Origin: Rapana venosa | Lineage: Eukaryota; Mollusca; Gastropoda; Neogastropoda; Muricidae | Assembly (NCBI GenBank): GCA_028751875.1 | Contig: CM054135.1 | Span: 60,766,229-60,830,228 of the forward strand | Length of the DNA stretch: 64,000 nt | Reading direction: 5' to 3' | Part shown: positions 11,696 through 22,568 of the stretch, one piece after another | Layout: every line of letters starts with the position of its first letter | How positions within the stretch are numbered: the stretch's first letter is position 1 | Position numbers and translations under genes: made by a program | Notes under the pieces: model-generated | Database searches by the model: none | What the model was told of the DNA's origin: nothing | What the model saw: only the letters and a program-made list of their open reading frames with translations

Positions 11696-12622
11696 CCCCT
11701 CCTCTACATGAAATACACCACAGGGGACTTTGATACTAACTAAAGGAATATGAAGGAAAGGGCTTCATACTTTTGACCCCCTAACTTGGTATGAAGGAAA
11801 GAACTTGATACTTCGCTAACAACCAACTTAATCCAAAGGAAAATATTTGATACTAACTTACTTAAAAGGAAAAAAGTTCATACCTGGATAGCAATTAATA
11901 TGATAGAAAAGACCTTTTACTTCTGTGCCAACTATTCAACAGGAAGGAAAGAATCTTACACTTTAATCTCAAATTGTTCAACAGGAAGGAAAGAATCTTA
12001 CACTTTAATCTCAAATTGTTTAACATGAAAGAAAGAAGTGTATACTTGAACAACAACAACTAAATAGGAAAGAAATATAGTTTGATACCGACTCAATATG
12101 GAGGAAAGAACTGTATACCTTAATGGAAAGAACTTTACCTGAAGACCAACTTTTCCAAAAATGAAGACAAGAACCTTACACTTTGATACTATCTGAAAAG
12201 GAAGGAAGAACTTTACACCTTGATAACTTCAACATGAAGGCAACAACTTTATACCTTGACTCGAATTAAACATGAAAGGAAAAAACTGAACACACAGATA
12301 TGAACTTGGTACGACTAAACTATGCTTTAGATTTTGCGTTAACTTTTGTGCAAAGGAAAGATACCTCATCCTTTGACCTTAACTAGCTTAATACGAAGGA
12401 AATATAACACTTTGACCCCATCTAACTCGGTACGAAGGGAAAAATTTCATATCTTGACACCAGCTTTTTATTTTGATGTTAAATGGCAGAAATACTTTGT
12501 ACTTTGGTATCGGCAACGTCTATGTGAAACTGAAAATGTAATACTTTTATACTAATAAGCTTAATGAGTTGACATGCTTCTAAAACTTTTCTAATTTAAA
12601 TTTTAAAAGTTTAAAAAATATT

Positions 12623-12636
12623 TTTATTTATTTATT
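12623..12636 (-). promoter_or_regulatory. Candidate polyadenylation signals
   Basis: On the minus strand there are three overlapping AATAAA hexamers. They are the first such cluster downstream of the last exon-like block if the 13-49 kb cluster is transcribed leftward. AT richness makes a chance match plausible. Confidence 0.3.
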
Positions 12637-12784
12637 AGACCCTGTACCTAAGAAGGATGTGAAAAAATGTCAGGAAAAAAACTGGCAGGGCTGAGTGATT
12701 TGAGGGCTTTATGTTTTCTCCTTAATTCAAAAGAAACCAATATTTTCTTGTAATATCCAACAAAAGTAGTATCTAATTACATCT

Positions 12785-12848
12785 TTCTACTTGCTCATGC
12801 CACATTCTTGTTTGAAGTACTTGAGACGGGAACAACTTGATGACGAAG
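12785..12848 (-). other. Decayed small exon-like copy (A0)
   Basis: It resembles the 85-bp small exon ('cttgctcatgccacattctt', 'gtacttgagacgggaacaac'), and the acceptor TTTTGTGCAG is still visible at 12849-12858. The donor side is lost (no AAGGTA). The 15-bp array starts only about 20 bp beyond the acceptor, so the intron that separates array and small exon elsewhere has been deleted. Confidence 0.6.
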
Positions 12849-12870
12849 CTGCACAAAATATTGTCTGCTT

Positions 12871-13451
12871 CGGTGAAGTCCTTTATGGTAAAGTCTTATG
12901 TGGTGTATTCCTATTCAGTGGAGTTGTTTATGGTGAAGACCTTTACAGTGAAGTCCCCTATGATGAAGTCTTCAATGGTGTATTTTTTGGTGGAGTTGTT
13001 TATGGTGAAGTCATTTATGAAGTCTGTGGTGAAGTCCTTTATGGTGAAGTCTGGTGAAGTTGTTTATGGCGAGTCCTCTATGGTGAAGTCTTCTATGGTG
13101 AAGTCTTCTATGGTGAAGTCTTCTATGTTGAAGTCCTCTATGTTGAAGCCCTGGATGGTGAAGTCCTGGATGATGAAGTCCTGGATGGTGAAGTCCTAAG
13201 TCCTGGATGGTGTGAAGTCTTCTATGTTGAAGTCCTCTATGCTGAAGTCCTCTATGTTGAAGCCCTGGATGGTGGAGTCCTGGATGGTGTGAAGTCTTCT
13301 ATGTTGAAGTCTTCTATGTTGAAGTCCTCTATGTTGAAGCCCTAAATGTTGAAGCCTTGGATGGTGAAGTCCTTTCTGGTGAAGTCCTGTATGGTGAAGT
13401 CTTATGGGGTATAGTCTTCCATACTGTAGTTTTCCAAAAGACCAGTGGGGC
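12871..13451 (-). repeat. 15-bp array, exon-like block I (donor end missing)
   Basis: About 35 units of the 15-bp repeat 'tggtgaagtcctctatg' type (plus strand). On the minus strand the block begins after the acceptor CCCTTTCAG at 13452-13460 with GCCCCACTGGTCTTTTGG, the common array start. It lacks the 'GTAG|GTATG' end present in the other copies and instead runs into the decayed small exon A0. In the minus frame matching the array edge (…LLENYSMEDY…) a TAA follows within 50 bp, so this frame is closed here. No protein is proposed. Confidence 0.75.
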
Positions 13452-13634
13452 CTGAAAGGGAAGATGCATTCAAGAATAAAAACTTGTGGTTGTAATTATT
13501 ATGTCATGGACAAAGTTTTTAACAGTTACTTCTAGTTCTAACACATATCAACCGTCTCAAATATGAAACGGCGTCATTCTGGTAAAGGAAATGTATCAAC
13601 AACAAACATAGCTCAGGCTCACATGCAGGGGAAC

Positions 13635-13972
13635 AAGATAGCTTGGTGGTTAGTGTGATGTATTTGTGATCTGACCTGGGTTCAGACCTCATTCAAGAGG
13701 ATTTTTCCTCTGGAGTTAACATCAGTGCCGACTCCACTCTCTCCAAAAGTCTTTGGATGAGACTATAAACCGAGGTTCTATGTGTGAATGTAAAACATCT
13801 TGCGTGCACGTTAAAATCTGTTCTGCTTTTAGGAATAGGCCATTGTGTGCTGGTGGGAATGGATGACAAAATTTACAAAAAATGCATATGCACAGGGACT
13901 GGACGGAAAAAAAGCACATGAGTTCTTATTCCATTATCCTTGAAGTAAAATAAATAAATAAATGCCTATATT
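13635..13972 (+). mobile_element. tRNA-derived SINE
   Basis: The A-box-like 'gatagcttggtggttagtg' and B-box-like 'gggttcagacctc' are present. The body has 'ctggagttaacatcagtgcc' and the tail 'gttcttattccattatcctt' ends in (AAAT)n. Confidence 0.85.
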
Positions 13973-14059
13973 AAAATATTATGCTTTAAAATGTCAAGAT
14001 TGTGTTCATCCATGATAATCTCCCAACAATGCCAACAACCACAACTGACATACAGTTAC

Positions 14060-14144
14060 CTTAATCTGGGCTTCCACATGCTCGTGCCGCATCCTCAGGC
14101 ATTGAAGTACCTAGAACAGGAACAGCGTTGTTGAGAAAATGAAT
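14060..14144 (-). other. Small exon-like copy B0
   Basis: 85 bp between the acceptor GTGCAG|ATTCATTTT and the donor GATTAAG|GTAACTG on the minus strand. It holds the conserved core 'tacttcaatgcctgaggatg'. An in-frame TAA overlaps the donor, as in nearly every copy. Confidence 0.5.
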
Positions 14145-14199
14145 CTGCACAAAAAATTTAAGCATTTTAAAATCAAATACCTAAACATACACACACACA

Positions 14200-14385
14200 G
14201 ATGGAGAGGGGGAGAGGGAGGGGGAGAGGGAGGGGGAGAGGGAGGGGAGAGGGAGGGGGAGAGGGAGGGGGAGAGGGAGGGGGAGAGGAGGGGGAGAGAG
14301 AGGAGGAGGAGAGAGAGAGAGAGAGAGAGGGAGAGAGAATGGGAGAGAGGGGAGAGTAAGGGGAAGGGAGGGGAAGAGAGAAAGG
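14200..14385. repeat. GGGAGA-type purine repeat
   Basis: Tandem 'gggagagggagg' units grade into (GA)n. It lies about 60 bp upstream (minus sense) of the acceptor of B0, as GA tracts do beside most small exons. Confidence 0.97.
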
Positions 14386-14859
14386 ATTTTATTAAAAAAC
14401 AAAAAACAAAACCCCAAAATGTACAAACTGTTCACAATCTTTAAAGACTCACTGTGGCAAAATATCTAAATCCAACATTCTACTGACAGATGAAAAATCA
14501 CTAACAATAGAAACGGAAATAGGAATTTAAAACCAGAAAGGTCCGCATTGCAAAGTTCACACACACTCTTTAGATTGAAATTCATGGGGATTTTCTCCAA
14601 GTTCAAGGGTGTGATTCAAGCAGTATTACAGATGCAATCCATACAAGCCAAGCTTTATCAGGGATTGCATGCTAAAACAAAAGAATGTCCTATTTCAGAA
14701 GGAATATCCTATGTGGAAACCAAAAGTACAACGTTCACTTGTCTTGATCATGTCGTTTAGATACATATATACACACACACAAGTCCTCTAGCAAGTAGAT
14801 TTAATTAATGATGAGCACTAGGCACCTGTTGTGACAGATTTTGTAACTGTTACCAGTAC

Positions 14860-14945
14860 CTTATTGGGTGGCTTCCACTTGCTCATGCCGCATCCTCAGG
14901 CATTGAAGTACCTAGGACGGGAACAGTATTGTTGGCAGAATGATT
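14860..14945 (-). other. Small exon-like copy A1
   Basis: The acceptor TTTCAG|AATCATTCTG and donor AATAAG|GTACTGG flank 86 bp. The plus-strand 14690-14860 to its left is the conserved inter-module sequence ('gaaagtacaa…cttgtcttgatca' type), which elsewhere also sits left of A copies. Confidence 0.5.
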
Positions 14946-15177
14946 CTGAAATTTTCTGGAAATAAAAAGGAGACATTTAAAAATCAAATGCCTGCACATA
15001 AACAGAGAGAGAGAGATAGAGATAGAGATAGAGAGAGAGAGACAGCACACTCGATGTATACACTTTTATTAGATGGGTGGCATGATAAAGAAAATCCTGG
15101 GCAGAGCAGCCCTAATTTAGCACAGAGAAATTTACTGTTAAAGAAGTATACAATACAACAGAAAAGTAAGACTGGGG

Positions 15178-15600
15178 CAGGATAGCTTAGTAGTTCGAGC
15201 GTTGTGCTCGTTATCTGACAGCCCAGGATTGAGCCACCATGGTGACCCCTGTTTTAAGGAAGTTTACCCTGGAATCAACAATATCAAGCACTAACTCCAC
15301 TTCCCAACAGTCCTTTGGACGAGACCATAAACTGAGACCCAATGTGCAAACGCACACAGAACACCTTGTGCACCTGTTAAAAAAACATTCCGTTTTTCAA
15401 AAGAGCAGGCATTTTGTGGTGGTAGAAATGGATGGCAGTATTTTTTAAATGCATGCACCCAGGCATAGCAGTTTGACACCACATCTGAAGTTGGAATGTG
15501 GCTACCTTACAGGTGGTAAAAACGGCCGCATACGCAAAATCTCACCATTCTTGATCCTTGGAGCTCTAGCGAAGGAATGGAAAAAGAAAAAGGACAGAAA
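15178..15600 (+). mobile_element. tRNA-derived SINE
   Basis: Starts 'ggataGCTTAGTAGTTCGAG' (A box) with 'aggattgagcc' (weak B box). The body has 'gtccttTGGACGAGACCATA' and 'gttggaatgtggctacctta', and it ends 'ttggagctctagcgaaggaa'. It sits directly left of array Ib. Confidence 0.85.
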
Positions 15601-15607
15601 AAGATAC

Positions 15608-15873
15608 CTACTGGAGTTCTACAGGTCCTTTTTCCAATGTGCAAGGTGGTGGTAGAAATCCTATTGAGTGACTTGGCAGTGTATTTTTCCAAGGTGCAGT
15701 CTTCTGTGGTTCCGTTTTCCAAGGTATGGTGCAGTCTTGCTCGGTGTAGTTTTCCATGGTGCAGTTTTGGGTGTTGCAGTATTGGGTGGTGCAGTTTTCC
15801 TTGGTGCAGTGTTGTATGTAGTCCTCTGTGGTGTCGTTCTCCATGCTGCAGCTATCCAAGGGATCAGTGGAGC
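15608..15873 (-). repeat. Short 15-bp array block Ib with damaged acceptor
   Basis: Only the 'gtgcagttttccaag' half of the array is present (about 12 units). The donor CCAGTAG|GTATC is intact on the minus strand. At the other end the usual TTTCAG|GCCCCACTG reads TTTCATGCTCCACTG, so the acceptor AG is changed to AT. The block would not be recognised as an internal exon in this form. Confidence 0.65.
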
Positions 15874-15929
15874 ATGAAAAGGAAGAAGTGTGTTTAAGAA
15901 TAAAAACTGATGGCTTTAGTTTTTGTTTG

Positions 15930-16182
15930 TTTTTTGGCTAGAGCTCCAAGGTTCACCAACAGTGAAATTTTTGTGTATGTAACCGTTTCCCCCCCTCCAT
16001 TAGTAGGTGAATTCCGTCGTCTGCGACGGTGTCTAAACATGACACCAGTGTTAATACATTTTAAAAACATTTATTTGTATCTACCAGCACAAAATGGCCT
16101 AGTTTTTTTAACCTGTGCCAAAGATGTCTGGCATGTATTCGCACATGGAGCCTCAGTTTATAGTCTCATCCAAAGGACCTGA
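15930..16182 (-). mobile_element. SINE fragment, reverse orientation
   Basis: The reverse complement of the SINE body: it starts 'ggctagagctccaaggttca' and ends with 'cagtttatagtctcatccaa'. The tRNA head is missing. Confidence 0.8.
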
Positions 16183-16850
16183 CATTCAAAGGTGTGACTT
16201 TCAAAAGTTTTCAATACTGAACTTTCCCCCCAATTTTTTTTAACCATAGCCAGCATGTATCCCCTAGTCCTTGCCAAAAAAAAATCACACTTCATAGCAA
16301 AGAAAGATGTTTTCAACTATAAGTAAATACCTGAAGCATGCAAAGTTACATAAATAATAGAGCCAAGTAAGCAACCTTTCAGACTTATAATTAGGTATAT
16401 TAAAAGACTTAATTAGGTATATTACAATGGATGGAAGCCCCGACTTTCAAGGAGGTGGTTGTCACAGGCTGTCATTTTCAAAAGAATTCAGACTTGGATC
16501 TAATATTCCTCCCTCCCCCCCCCCCCCCCCCCTGAAAACAAAAACAAAACCCTACTGAAAATTGCAAATATGGAATTTTGTTTAAAATGGAAGAAAAATC
16601 ACCCATGTTATTATGCTGTGGACAAAGTTTTAATATTCTCTTGGAATTTAAGTCAGTACTGCAACAAACCCTGAATACTTTGCAGGTGCACACAATATTG
16701 CCTGCATGTGCAAATTTGTAGTCTCAAACAAGATAAGACTCCTGGCTCAATATTATTGTAGAGAACATCCTTAACAGAATGAATATTCTTAAGAACTTTT
16801 ATAATGTTAAGCTGTGGAATGCCTAACAACAACAGATGACACACTGTTAT
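16183..16850. other. Module spacer homologous to 47870-48105
   Basis: The right part (16640-16850) shares long words with 47900-48105, such as 'catccttaacagaatg' and 'aatgttaagctgtgga'. It therefore belongs to the duplicated module although no exon is seen in it. A C-run lies at 16513-16532. Confidence 0.6.
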
Positions 16851-16853
16851 TAC

Positions 16854-16941
16854 CTTATTGAGGGCTTCCATTTGCCCGTGCCGCATCCTCAGGCATTGAA
16901 GTACCTAGGACGGGAACAGTCTTCTTGGCAGAATGATTCCC
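16854..16941 (-). other. Small exon-like copy B1
   Basis: The donor CAATAAG|GTAATAAC is intact. The acceptor TTTTTTTTAG|GGGAATCATT adds three bases compared with the usual copy. A start codon inside it opens MRHGQMEALNK up to the donor in phase 0, a feature shared by most B copies. Confidence 0.5.
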
Positions 16942-16984
16942 CTAAAAAAAAAGAAAAAAAAAAGGAGACATTATTAAATTAAAT

Positions 16985-17024
16985 GCCGAGAGAGAGATAC
17001 AGAGAGAGAGAGAGAGAGAGAGAG

Positions 17025-17058
<34 letters not shown>
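16985..17058. repeat. (GA)n tract
   Basis: GA repeats with 'tac' interruptions, 40-120 bp upstream (minus sense) of the B1 acceptor. Confidence 0.95.
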
Positions 17059-17062
<4 letters not shown>

Positions 17063-17271
17063 CCAGCCAGCCAATTAAGCAGATATACAAGTACATATTC
17101 AAACAGGCATGAGTGGTCACACACACAGGCACAAATGCGAACGCTTGAGAATACTCACTTTTGTTAGGTGAGTAGCATAGTGAGAAAAAATACCAGAGGA
17201 GCCCAAATTTTGCACAGAAAAATTTGCTGTCACTGAAAGTAGTATACAACACAATAGTGAGAGAGTAAACT

Positions 17272-17640
17272 GGGTGGGATAGCCTAGTGGTTAAAGCGTC
17301 GCACTTGTGATCTGAGGCTGAGGATTGAACCAGCACCAAGGCACCAGTTTTAGAGAATTCTATCCTAGAGTTATCAACAGTACTTACTCCACTTTTCAAA
17401 AGAGTGGGCCAGTTTGTGATGGCAGGAATGGATGACGACATTTTATAAAAATGCATGCAAACATGTGTGTTGTTACCATTCCTGAAGTCGTAATGTAGTT
17501 AAGTTACAGCGGGAGGGGGCAGGGGGTCAAAATGGTCGCATATGCAAAATCTCATTTGTGGCAAACCTTCTGGCTTTAACCCCCCCCCCCCCCCCCCTAT
17601 TTCACAAAAAAAAGGAAAACAAAAAGGAAGGAAAAAACAA
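17272..17640 (+). mobile_element. tRNA-derived SINE
   Basis: Begins 'gggatagcctagtggttaaa' and retains the tail 'gcaaaatctcat'. It is internally shortened. A C-run at 17580-17597 precedes the A-rich end. Confidence 0.8.
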
Positions 17641-17650
17641 AAAAACACAC

Positions 17651-18530
17651 CTACTGGAGTTCTGTAGTTCCTTTGATGTTAGAGGTGGTGGTAGAAATCA
17701 GACTGAGTGGTTTGGCAGTGTAGTTTTCCAAGGTGCAGTCTTCTATGGTGCTGCTGTCCAAGTTGCAGCTTTCATAGATGTAGTTTTCCATGGTGCAGTT
17801 TTCCAAGGTGTTGTCTACAACAGAGCAGTTTTCCTGGGTGCTATCTTTTATGGTGCTCTTTGGTGTAGTTCTGTATGATGATTTCCACAGTGCAGTTTTC
17901 CAAGGTGCAGTCTTCCATAGTGCAGTGTTGTATGGCGATGTCCTTTATGGTGAATCCTCTGTGGAGAAGTCCTCTGTGTTAAAGTCGTTTATGGCAAAGT
18001 TCTTTGTGGTGGAGACGTCTATGGTGAAGTCTTTTGTGGTAAAGTCCTTTGTGATGGGAGTCCTTTATGGTGAAATTCTTGGTAGTTAAGTCCTTGGAAG
18101 TAGAGTCCTCTATGGTGAAGTCCTTTGTGGTAAAAGCCTTTATGGGGAAGTCGTATGTGGTGAAGTTGTTTGTGGTGAAGTCACAGGTGATGAAGTCCCT
18201 TGTGGTGAAGTCCTCTATGGGGAAGTCCTTTGTGGGGAAGTCCTTTGTGGTGAAGTCCTTTGTGGCAAAGTCCTCTGTTGTGAAGTCTTCTGTGGTAACA
18301 ATTTTGTGGCAAAGAACTCTATGGTGAAATCCTTTGTGGTGAAGTCATCTATGGCAAAGTCTTTTCTGGTGAATCCTTTCTGGTCAACTTCTGTATGATG
18401 AAGTCCTTAGTGGTGAAGTCCTTTATGGTGGTGCTCTTTCTGATGAAGTCCTTTGTGGTGAATTCCTCTATGGTGAAGTCTTATGTGGCGCAGTCTCCCA
18501 TAGAGTAGTTTTCCAAAAGATCAGCGAGGC
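17651..18530 (-). repeat. 15-bp array, exon-like block II
   Basis: About 55 units. Minus-strand borders are the acceptor CTCTCTTTCAG|GCCTCGCTG and the donor CCAGTAG|GTGTGT. The right two thirds are 'tggtgaagtcctttg' units (minus-frame D-F-T-T-K) and the left third 'gtgcagttttccaag' units (E-N-C-T-L). These are diverged forms of one 15-bp repeat. The frame read from the acceptor hits TAA at the 'cataagac' word near 18480. Confidence 0.75.
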
Positions 18531-18944
18531 CTGAAAGAGAGAGACATACATGAATGAAAACTTACGGTTTTTAATTTATTTCAGGGGTGCATTTGGTTTA
18601 AGACAGAGAGAGACAGAGAGAGAGAGAGAATGAATCTGTGAGACGAGAGATTTTTATTTAAATACTTTGAGGCATAACATTTGAGTTACTGTCAAACTGT
18701 ATGGTATGGTATGTTTATAATGGAATTGGTTTGTATGTTTCAAGTAATAAAAAGTTTGGAATTATCTGGTAGAAAAAATGTGGTAGAAAAAATATTTGCT
18801 AAGTTCATAACTATCATTAAACTTGGACACCGCATCTACCAATTAATACTAGTCAGCACAAGAATGTTGCACTTGAGAAAAAATATCTGTGTGGACATTG
18901 GAAATTGAAGTACAATGTTCCCTTGTTATTATCAAGGAAGGTAA

Positions 18945-19266
18945 CAGGATGGTCAAGATGTTCGCCTGCTAACAAGTAAATCGTGAGGTTCTGGGTTCGA
19001 TTCCCAGCCTCGCCCTTTATTCCCAGTTTGACTAAAAAAACGAACCGATTGTCAAAGTCCTTCTGATGAGAATATAACCCGAGGTCCCGTATGCGAACGC
19101 ATGCAGAACATCTTGTGCACATGTTAAATCCTGTTTCGCTTTTCGAAAGATTAAGCCATTGTGTGCCGGTGGGAACACATGACAAAATTTACAATAACCG
19201 CATAGATACGGGGACTAGATGTAAAAAAGCACCTGAGTGCTTATTCCATTATCCTTGATATAAATT
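18945..19266 (+). mobile_element. tRNA-derived SINE, second subfamily
   Basis: The head 'ggatggtcaagatgttcgcc' and perfect B box 'gttctgggttcgattcccag' differ from the main subfamily. The tail 'gagtgcttattccattatcc' is that of the 1250 and 59215 copies. It lies inside module sequence and looks like a later insertion there. Confidence 0.85.
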
Positions 19267-19442
19267 ATTTTTTTAAAATGTCATCTATACGCTTTGATTT
19301 GTTGCTTTACAAGATTCAGCACTATATAAATTGCATACATTATTATTTTTATATAAGTTATTTACAAAATTAGCATGTAGATTTCATTAAGGCCTGAGTG
19401 CTAGGCATCAGTTGTGACATATTTCCTAACTGTTACCAGTAC

Positions 19443-19527
19443 CTAATTGGGTGCTTCCACTTGCTCGTGCCGCATCCTCAGGCATTGAAGTACCTAGGAC
19501 AGGAACGGCCTCGTTGACGGAATGACT
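19443..19527 (-). other. Small exon-like copy A2 (terminal stop changed)
   Basis: The acceptor GGTGTAG|AGTCATTCC and donor CAATTAG|GTACTGG are present. Here the usual CAA-TAA before the donor reads CAA-TTA, the only copy I found without that stop. Other frames are still closed. Confidence 0.5.
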
Positions 19528-19859
19528 CTACACCAAAAAAAAAGACATTTTAAAATTAAATGTCTAAACACATACAGAAAAAGAGAGAGGGAGAGAGACA
19601 GAGAGAGCGAGAAAAAGAGAGACAAAGAAAGATAAGAGACAGACAGCAAGCCAGCCAGGCAATACAGCAGTTATACCAACAAGTTCAAGTATATTCTCAA
19701 ACAGTATTGTGCGGTTATACATGCATAAACACACACACATTTTTGTTACATGGGTGGCATGATGAAAAAAAAATCCTGGAACAAGTATCCCAAATTTTGC
19801 ACAAAGAAATTTGCTGTTACTGAAAGTAGTCTACAATACAACACAACAGAAAGGTAAGA

Positions 19860-20262
19860 CTGGGGTGGCATAACCTAGTGGTCAGAGCGTTGAGTTGTCA
19901 ATTGCTGGCCTAGGATGAAGCCACCATGGTGCATCCATTTTAAGGAATTTTTACCCAGGAGTTTACAATAGTGCTGACTCCACTCTCCGAGTTCTTTGAC
20001 GAGACTATACCTGAGGCCCCATGTGTGAATGCACACAGAAGACCTTTGCACACATTAAAAACCTGTTTTGCTTTTCATAAGAGTAAACTATTTTGTAATG
20101 GTAGGAATGGATAACAAAATTTGAAAAACGCATGCTGGTGTCGTGTTTAGATACCGTCCACAAAGTTGGAATGCAGCTACCTTACTGGTGGGTTAAAATG
20201 ATCGCATACGAAAAAGTTCACCTAGTTGCTTTAGCCCCCCAAAAAAGAATAAAAGAATACTG
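19860..20262 (+). mobile_element. tRNA-derived SINE (between A2 and B2)
   Basis: The head 'ggcataacctagtggtcaga' is followed by the usual body. It ends 'ctagttgctttagc' before an A-rich tail. Confidence 0.85.
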
Positions 20263-20269
20263 GTATTAC

Positions 20270-20355
20270 CTTACTGAAGGATTCCACTTGCTCGTGCCGC
20301 ATCCTCAGGCATTGAAGTACCTAGGAGGGGAACAGTCTTGTTGGCAGAATTGATT
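20270..20355 (-). other. Small exon-like copy B2
   Basis: The acceptor TTGTTTAG|AATCAATTCTG and donor CAGTAAG|GTAATACC are present. The prefix before the conserved GCCAAC is 10 bases here, against 8 or 9 in other copies, so its frame differs from its relatives. Confidence 0.5.
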
Positions 20356-20403
20356 CTAAACAAAAAAAAGGGGACATTTTAAAATTAAATGCCTGCACAC
20401 ACT

Positions 20404-20404
<1 letters not shown>

Positions 20405-20481
<77 letters not shown>

Positions 20482-20590
20482 GAGGAGAGGGGAGGGGGAG
20501 AGGGAGGGGAGAGGGAGAGGAGAGATGAGAGAGAGAGGCAAGAGAGAGCAGAGAAAAGAGAGAGACAGAGAGACAAGAGAGATGAGAGAA

Positions 20591-20633
<43 letters not shown>

Positions 20634-20655
20634 AGAGAGAGAGAGAGAGAGAGAG
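20405..20655. repeat. Long (GA)n-rich tract
   Basis: About 250 bp of almost pure purine on the plus strand, i.e. a pyrimidine tract on the minus strand upstream of the B2 acceptor. The Arg-Glu and Ser-Leu open frames over it are artefacts. Confidence 0.97.
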
Positions 20656-20876
20656 CAAGCAAGCCGGCCAAGTCAGCAGATAATACAAACAAAAAGAAAC
20701 ATAATCGAACAGGCTTACATGGTAACACACACACACAAACAAAAACATGAATGCACACACTCAAGTGTACACACTTGTTTGATAGGTGGTATGATGAAAA
20801 ATCCCTGAGGTAGAGCAGCTCAAATTTTGCACAAAGAAATTTGCTGTTACTAAATACAACAGAAACACAAGACTTG

Positions 20877-21210
20877 GGTGGAATAGCCTAGTGGTCAGAG
20901 CACTGCGCTTGTGATCTGTCAGTCCAGGATCATGCCACTATTTTAAGGAGCGTCACCCTGGAGTTAACATTAGTACTGACTCCACTCCTATAAGAGTCCT
21001 TTGGACTAGACTATAAACTGAGGCCCCCATGTGCAAGCAAACACAGAACAGCTTGTGCACACATTAAAAACCCGTTTTGCATTTCAATAGAGTAGGCCAT
21101 TTTGCGATTGTAGGAATGTTTACACCATCCCCAAAGTTGGAATGCAGCTACCTTACAGGTGGGTAAAAATGATTCCATACCTAAAATCTCACCAAGGAAA
21201 AGAAAAGGAA
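20877..21210 (+). mobile_element. tRNA-derived SINE (between B2 and array III)
   Basis: The head 'ggaatagcctagtggtcaga' and B-box-like 'ccaggatcatgcc' are present; the end is 'ctaaaatctcaccaaggaaa'. Confidence 0.85.
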
Positions 21211-21242
21211 AAAAAAAAGTGAAAACATAAAAAGTTACTTAC

Positions 21243-22456
21243 TGGAGTTGTGTAGAAATCTGACTCGAGTGATTTGGCAGTGTAGTTTTCTAAGGTGCAG
21301 TCTTCTATGGTGCTGCCGTCCAAGTCGTAGTTTTCATAGATGTAGTTCTCCATGGTGTTTTCCAAGGGGCAGTCTACAACTGTGAAGTCTTCTATGGTGT
21401 CTTTACGTTGTACTCCTGGGTGTAGTTGTTCTATATGATGTTTTGCACCAAGGTGCAGCCTTCCATAGTGCTGTGTTGTATGGTGAAGTCCTCTGTGGAG
21501 AAGTCATCTATGGTGGTTCTTTTGTGTGAAGTCATCTGAAGTCCTGTACAGACAAGTCCTCTAGGGTGGAGTCCTTTGTGCTGAAGTCCTTTGTGGTGGA
21601 GTCCTTTGTGGTGGAATTGTTTGTGGCAAAGTCCTTTGTGGTGAAGTCCTCATGGTGAAGTTGTTGTGAAGTCTGTGGTGAAGTTGTTTGTGGTGAAGTC
21701 GTTTGTGGCAAAGTCCTCCATGGTGAAGTCCTTTGAGGTTAAGTTCTTTGTGGTGAAGTCCTCTATGGTGAAGTCCTCTGTCCTCTATGGTGAAGTCCTC
21801 TGTCCTCTATGGTGAAGTCCTTTGTGGTGACAAGTCCTCTATGGCAAAGTCCTTTGTGGTGAAGTCCTTTGTGGTGAAATCCTCTGTGGTGAAATCCTTT
21901 GTGGTAAAGTCGCTATGGTGAAGTCCTTTGTGGTGAAGTCCTTTGTGGTAAAGTCCTCTATGGTAAAGTCCTCTGTGGTGAAGTGTGGTGAAGTCCTCTC
22001 TGGTGAAGTGTGGTGAAGTCCTCTGTGTTGAAGTCCATTGTGGTTAAGTTCTCTGTAGTGAAGTCCATTGTGGTGACAAGTCCTTTATGGCAACATCCTT
22101 TGTGTTGAAGTCCTCTATGGGAAAGTCTTTTATGGTGAAGACCTTTGTGGTGAAGACCTTTGTGGTGAAGACCTTTATGGCAAAGTCCTCTGTTGTGAAG
22201 TTCTTTTTGGCAAAGTTCTTTGTGGTGGAGTCCTTTGTGGTGTGTCCTCTTTGGGAAAGTCCTCTGTTGTGAAGTTCTTTGTGGTGAAGTCCACTATGGC
22301 GAAGTCCTTTGTGGTGAAGTCCTCTATGGCAAAGTCCATGGTGAAGTCTTATGGTGAAGTCCTTCCTGGGTAAATCCTTTATGGTGATATTCTTTATGAT
22401 GAAGTCTTGTATGATGAAGTCTTCCACAGTGTAGTTTTCCGTAAGATCCTTAAGGC
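21243..22456 (-). repeat. 15-bp array, exon-like block III
   Basis: About 80 units. The acceptor is CTTTCAG|GCCTTAAGG. The donor end has lost two bases and now reads CTCCA|GTAAGTAAC, still a strong consensus but shifted. The minus frame from the acceptor (LKDLTENYTVEDF) stays open through the first units, unlike in most copies, then slips between the D-F-T-T-K and G-L-H-H-K readings because of indels. Confidence 0.75.
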
Positions 22457-22531
22457 CTGAAAGAAAAAGACATTAAAAAATAAAAACTTCTGGATTTAAT
22501 TTATTACATGGGTACATTTCCTTAAAGGATT

Positions 22532-22533
<2 letters not shown>

Positions 22534-22567
<34 letters not shown>
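22534..22567. repeat. (GT)n microsatellite
   Basis: About 16 GT units. The same position in other modules has a shorter GT run ('gagtgtgtgtgtgtg'). Confidence 0.95.

Positions 22568-22568
<1 letters not shown>

Larger units (their letters stand above)
6240..12560. repeat. Degenerate minisatellite, period about 42 bp
   Basis: The unit is close to 'aactttatactttgatacca' followed by 'actaactcaatatgaaggaa' and 'ag'. It recurs with indels over roughly 6 kb: 6240-6840, 7140-7200, 7500-8870, 9670-10980 and 11710-12550. The best conserved copies lie near 8490-8800, where neighbouring units are 39-44 bp long. The breaks are interspersed repeats and microsatellites listed separately. One plus frame (8437-8625) stays open through the best units, but stops occur in most others. 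I see no splice-like borders. This is an old, drifting satellite; a decayed repeat-encoding exon is possible but unsupported. Confidence 0.85.

Noticed and set aside
20321..20808. Long Arg-Glu-repeat (plus) and Ser-Leu-repeat (minus) open frames
   Set aside because: They are translations of (GA)n tracts; the same applies at 10461-10704, 14139-14444, 25927-26263, 33038-33412, 36600-37202, 40255-40797 and 47373-47711.
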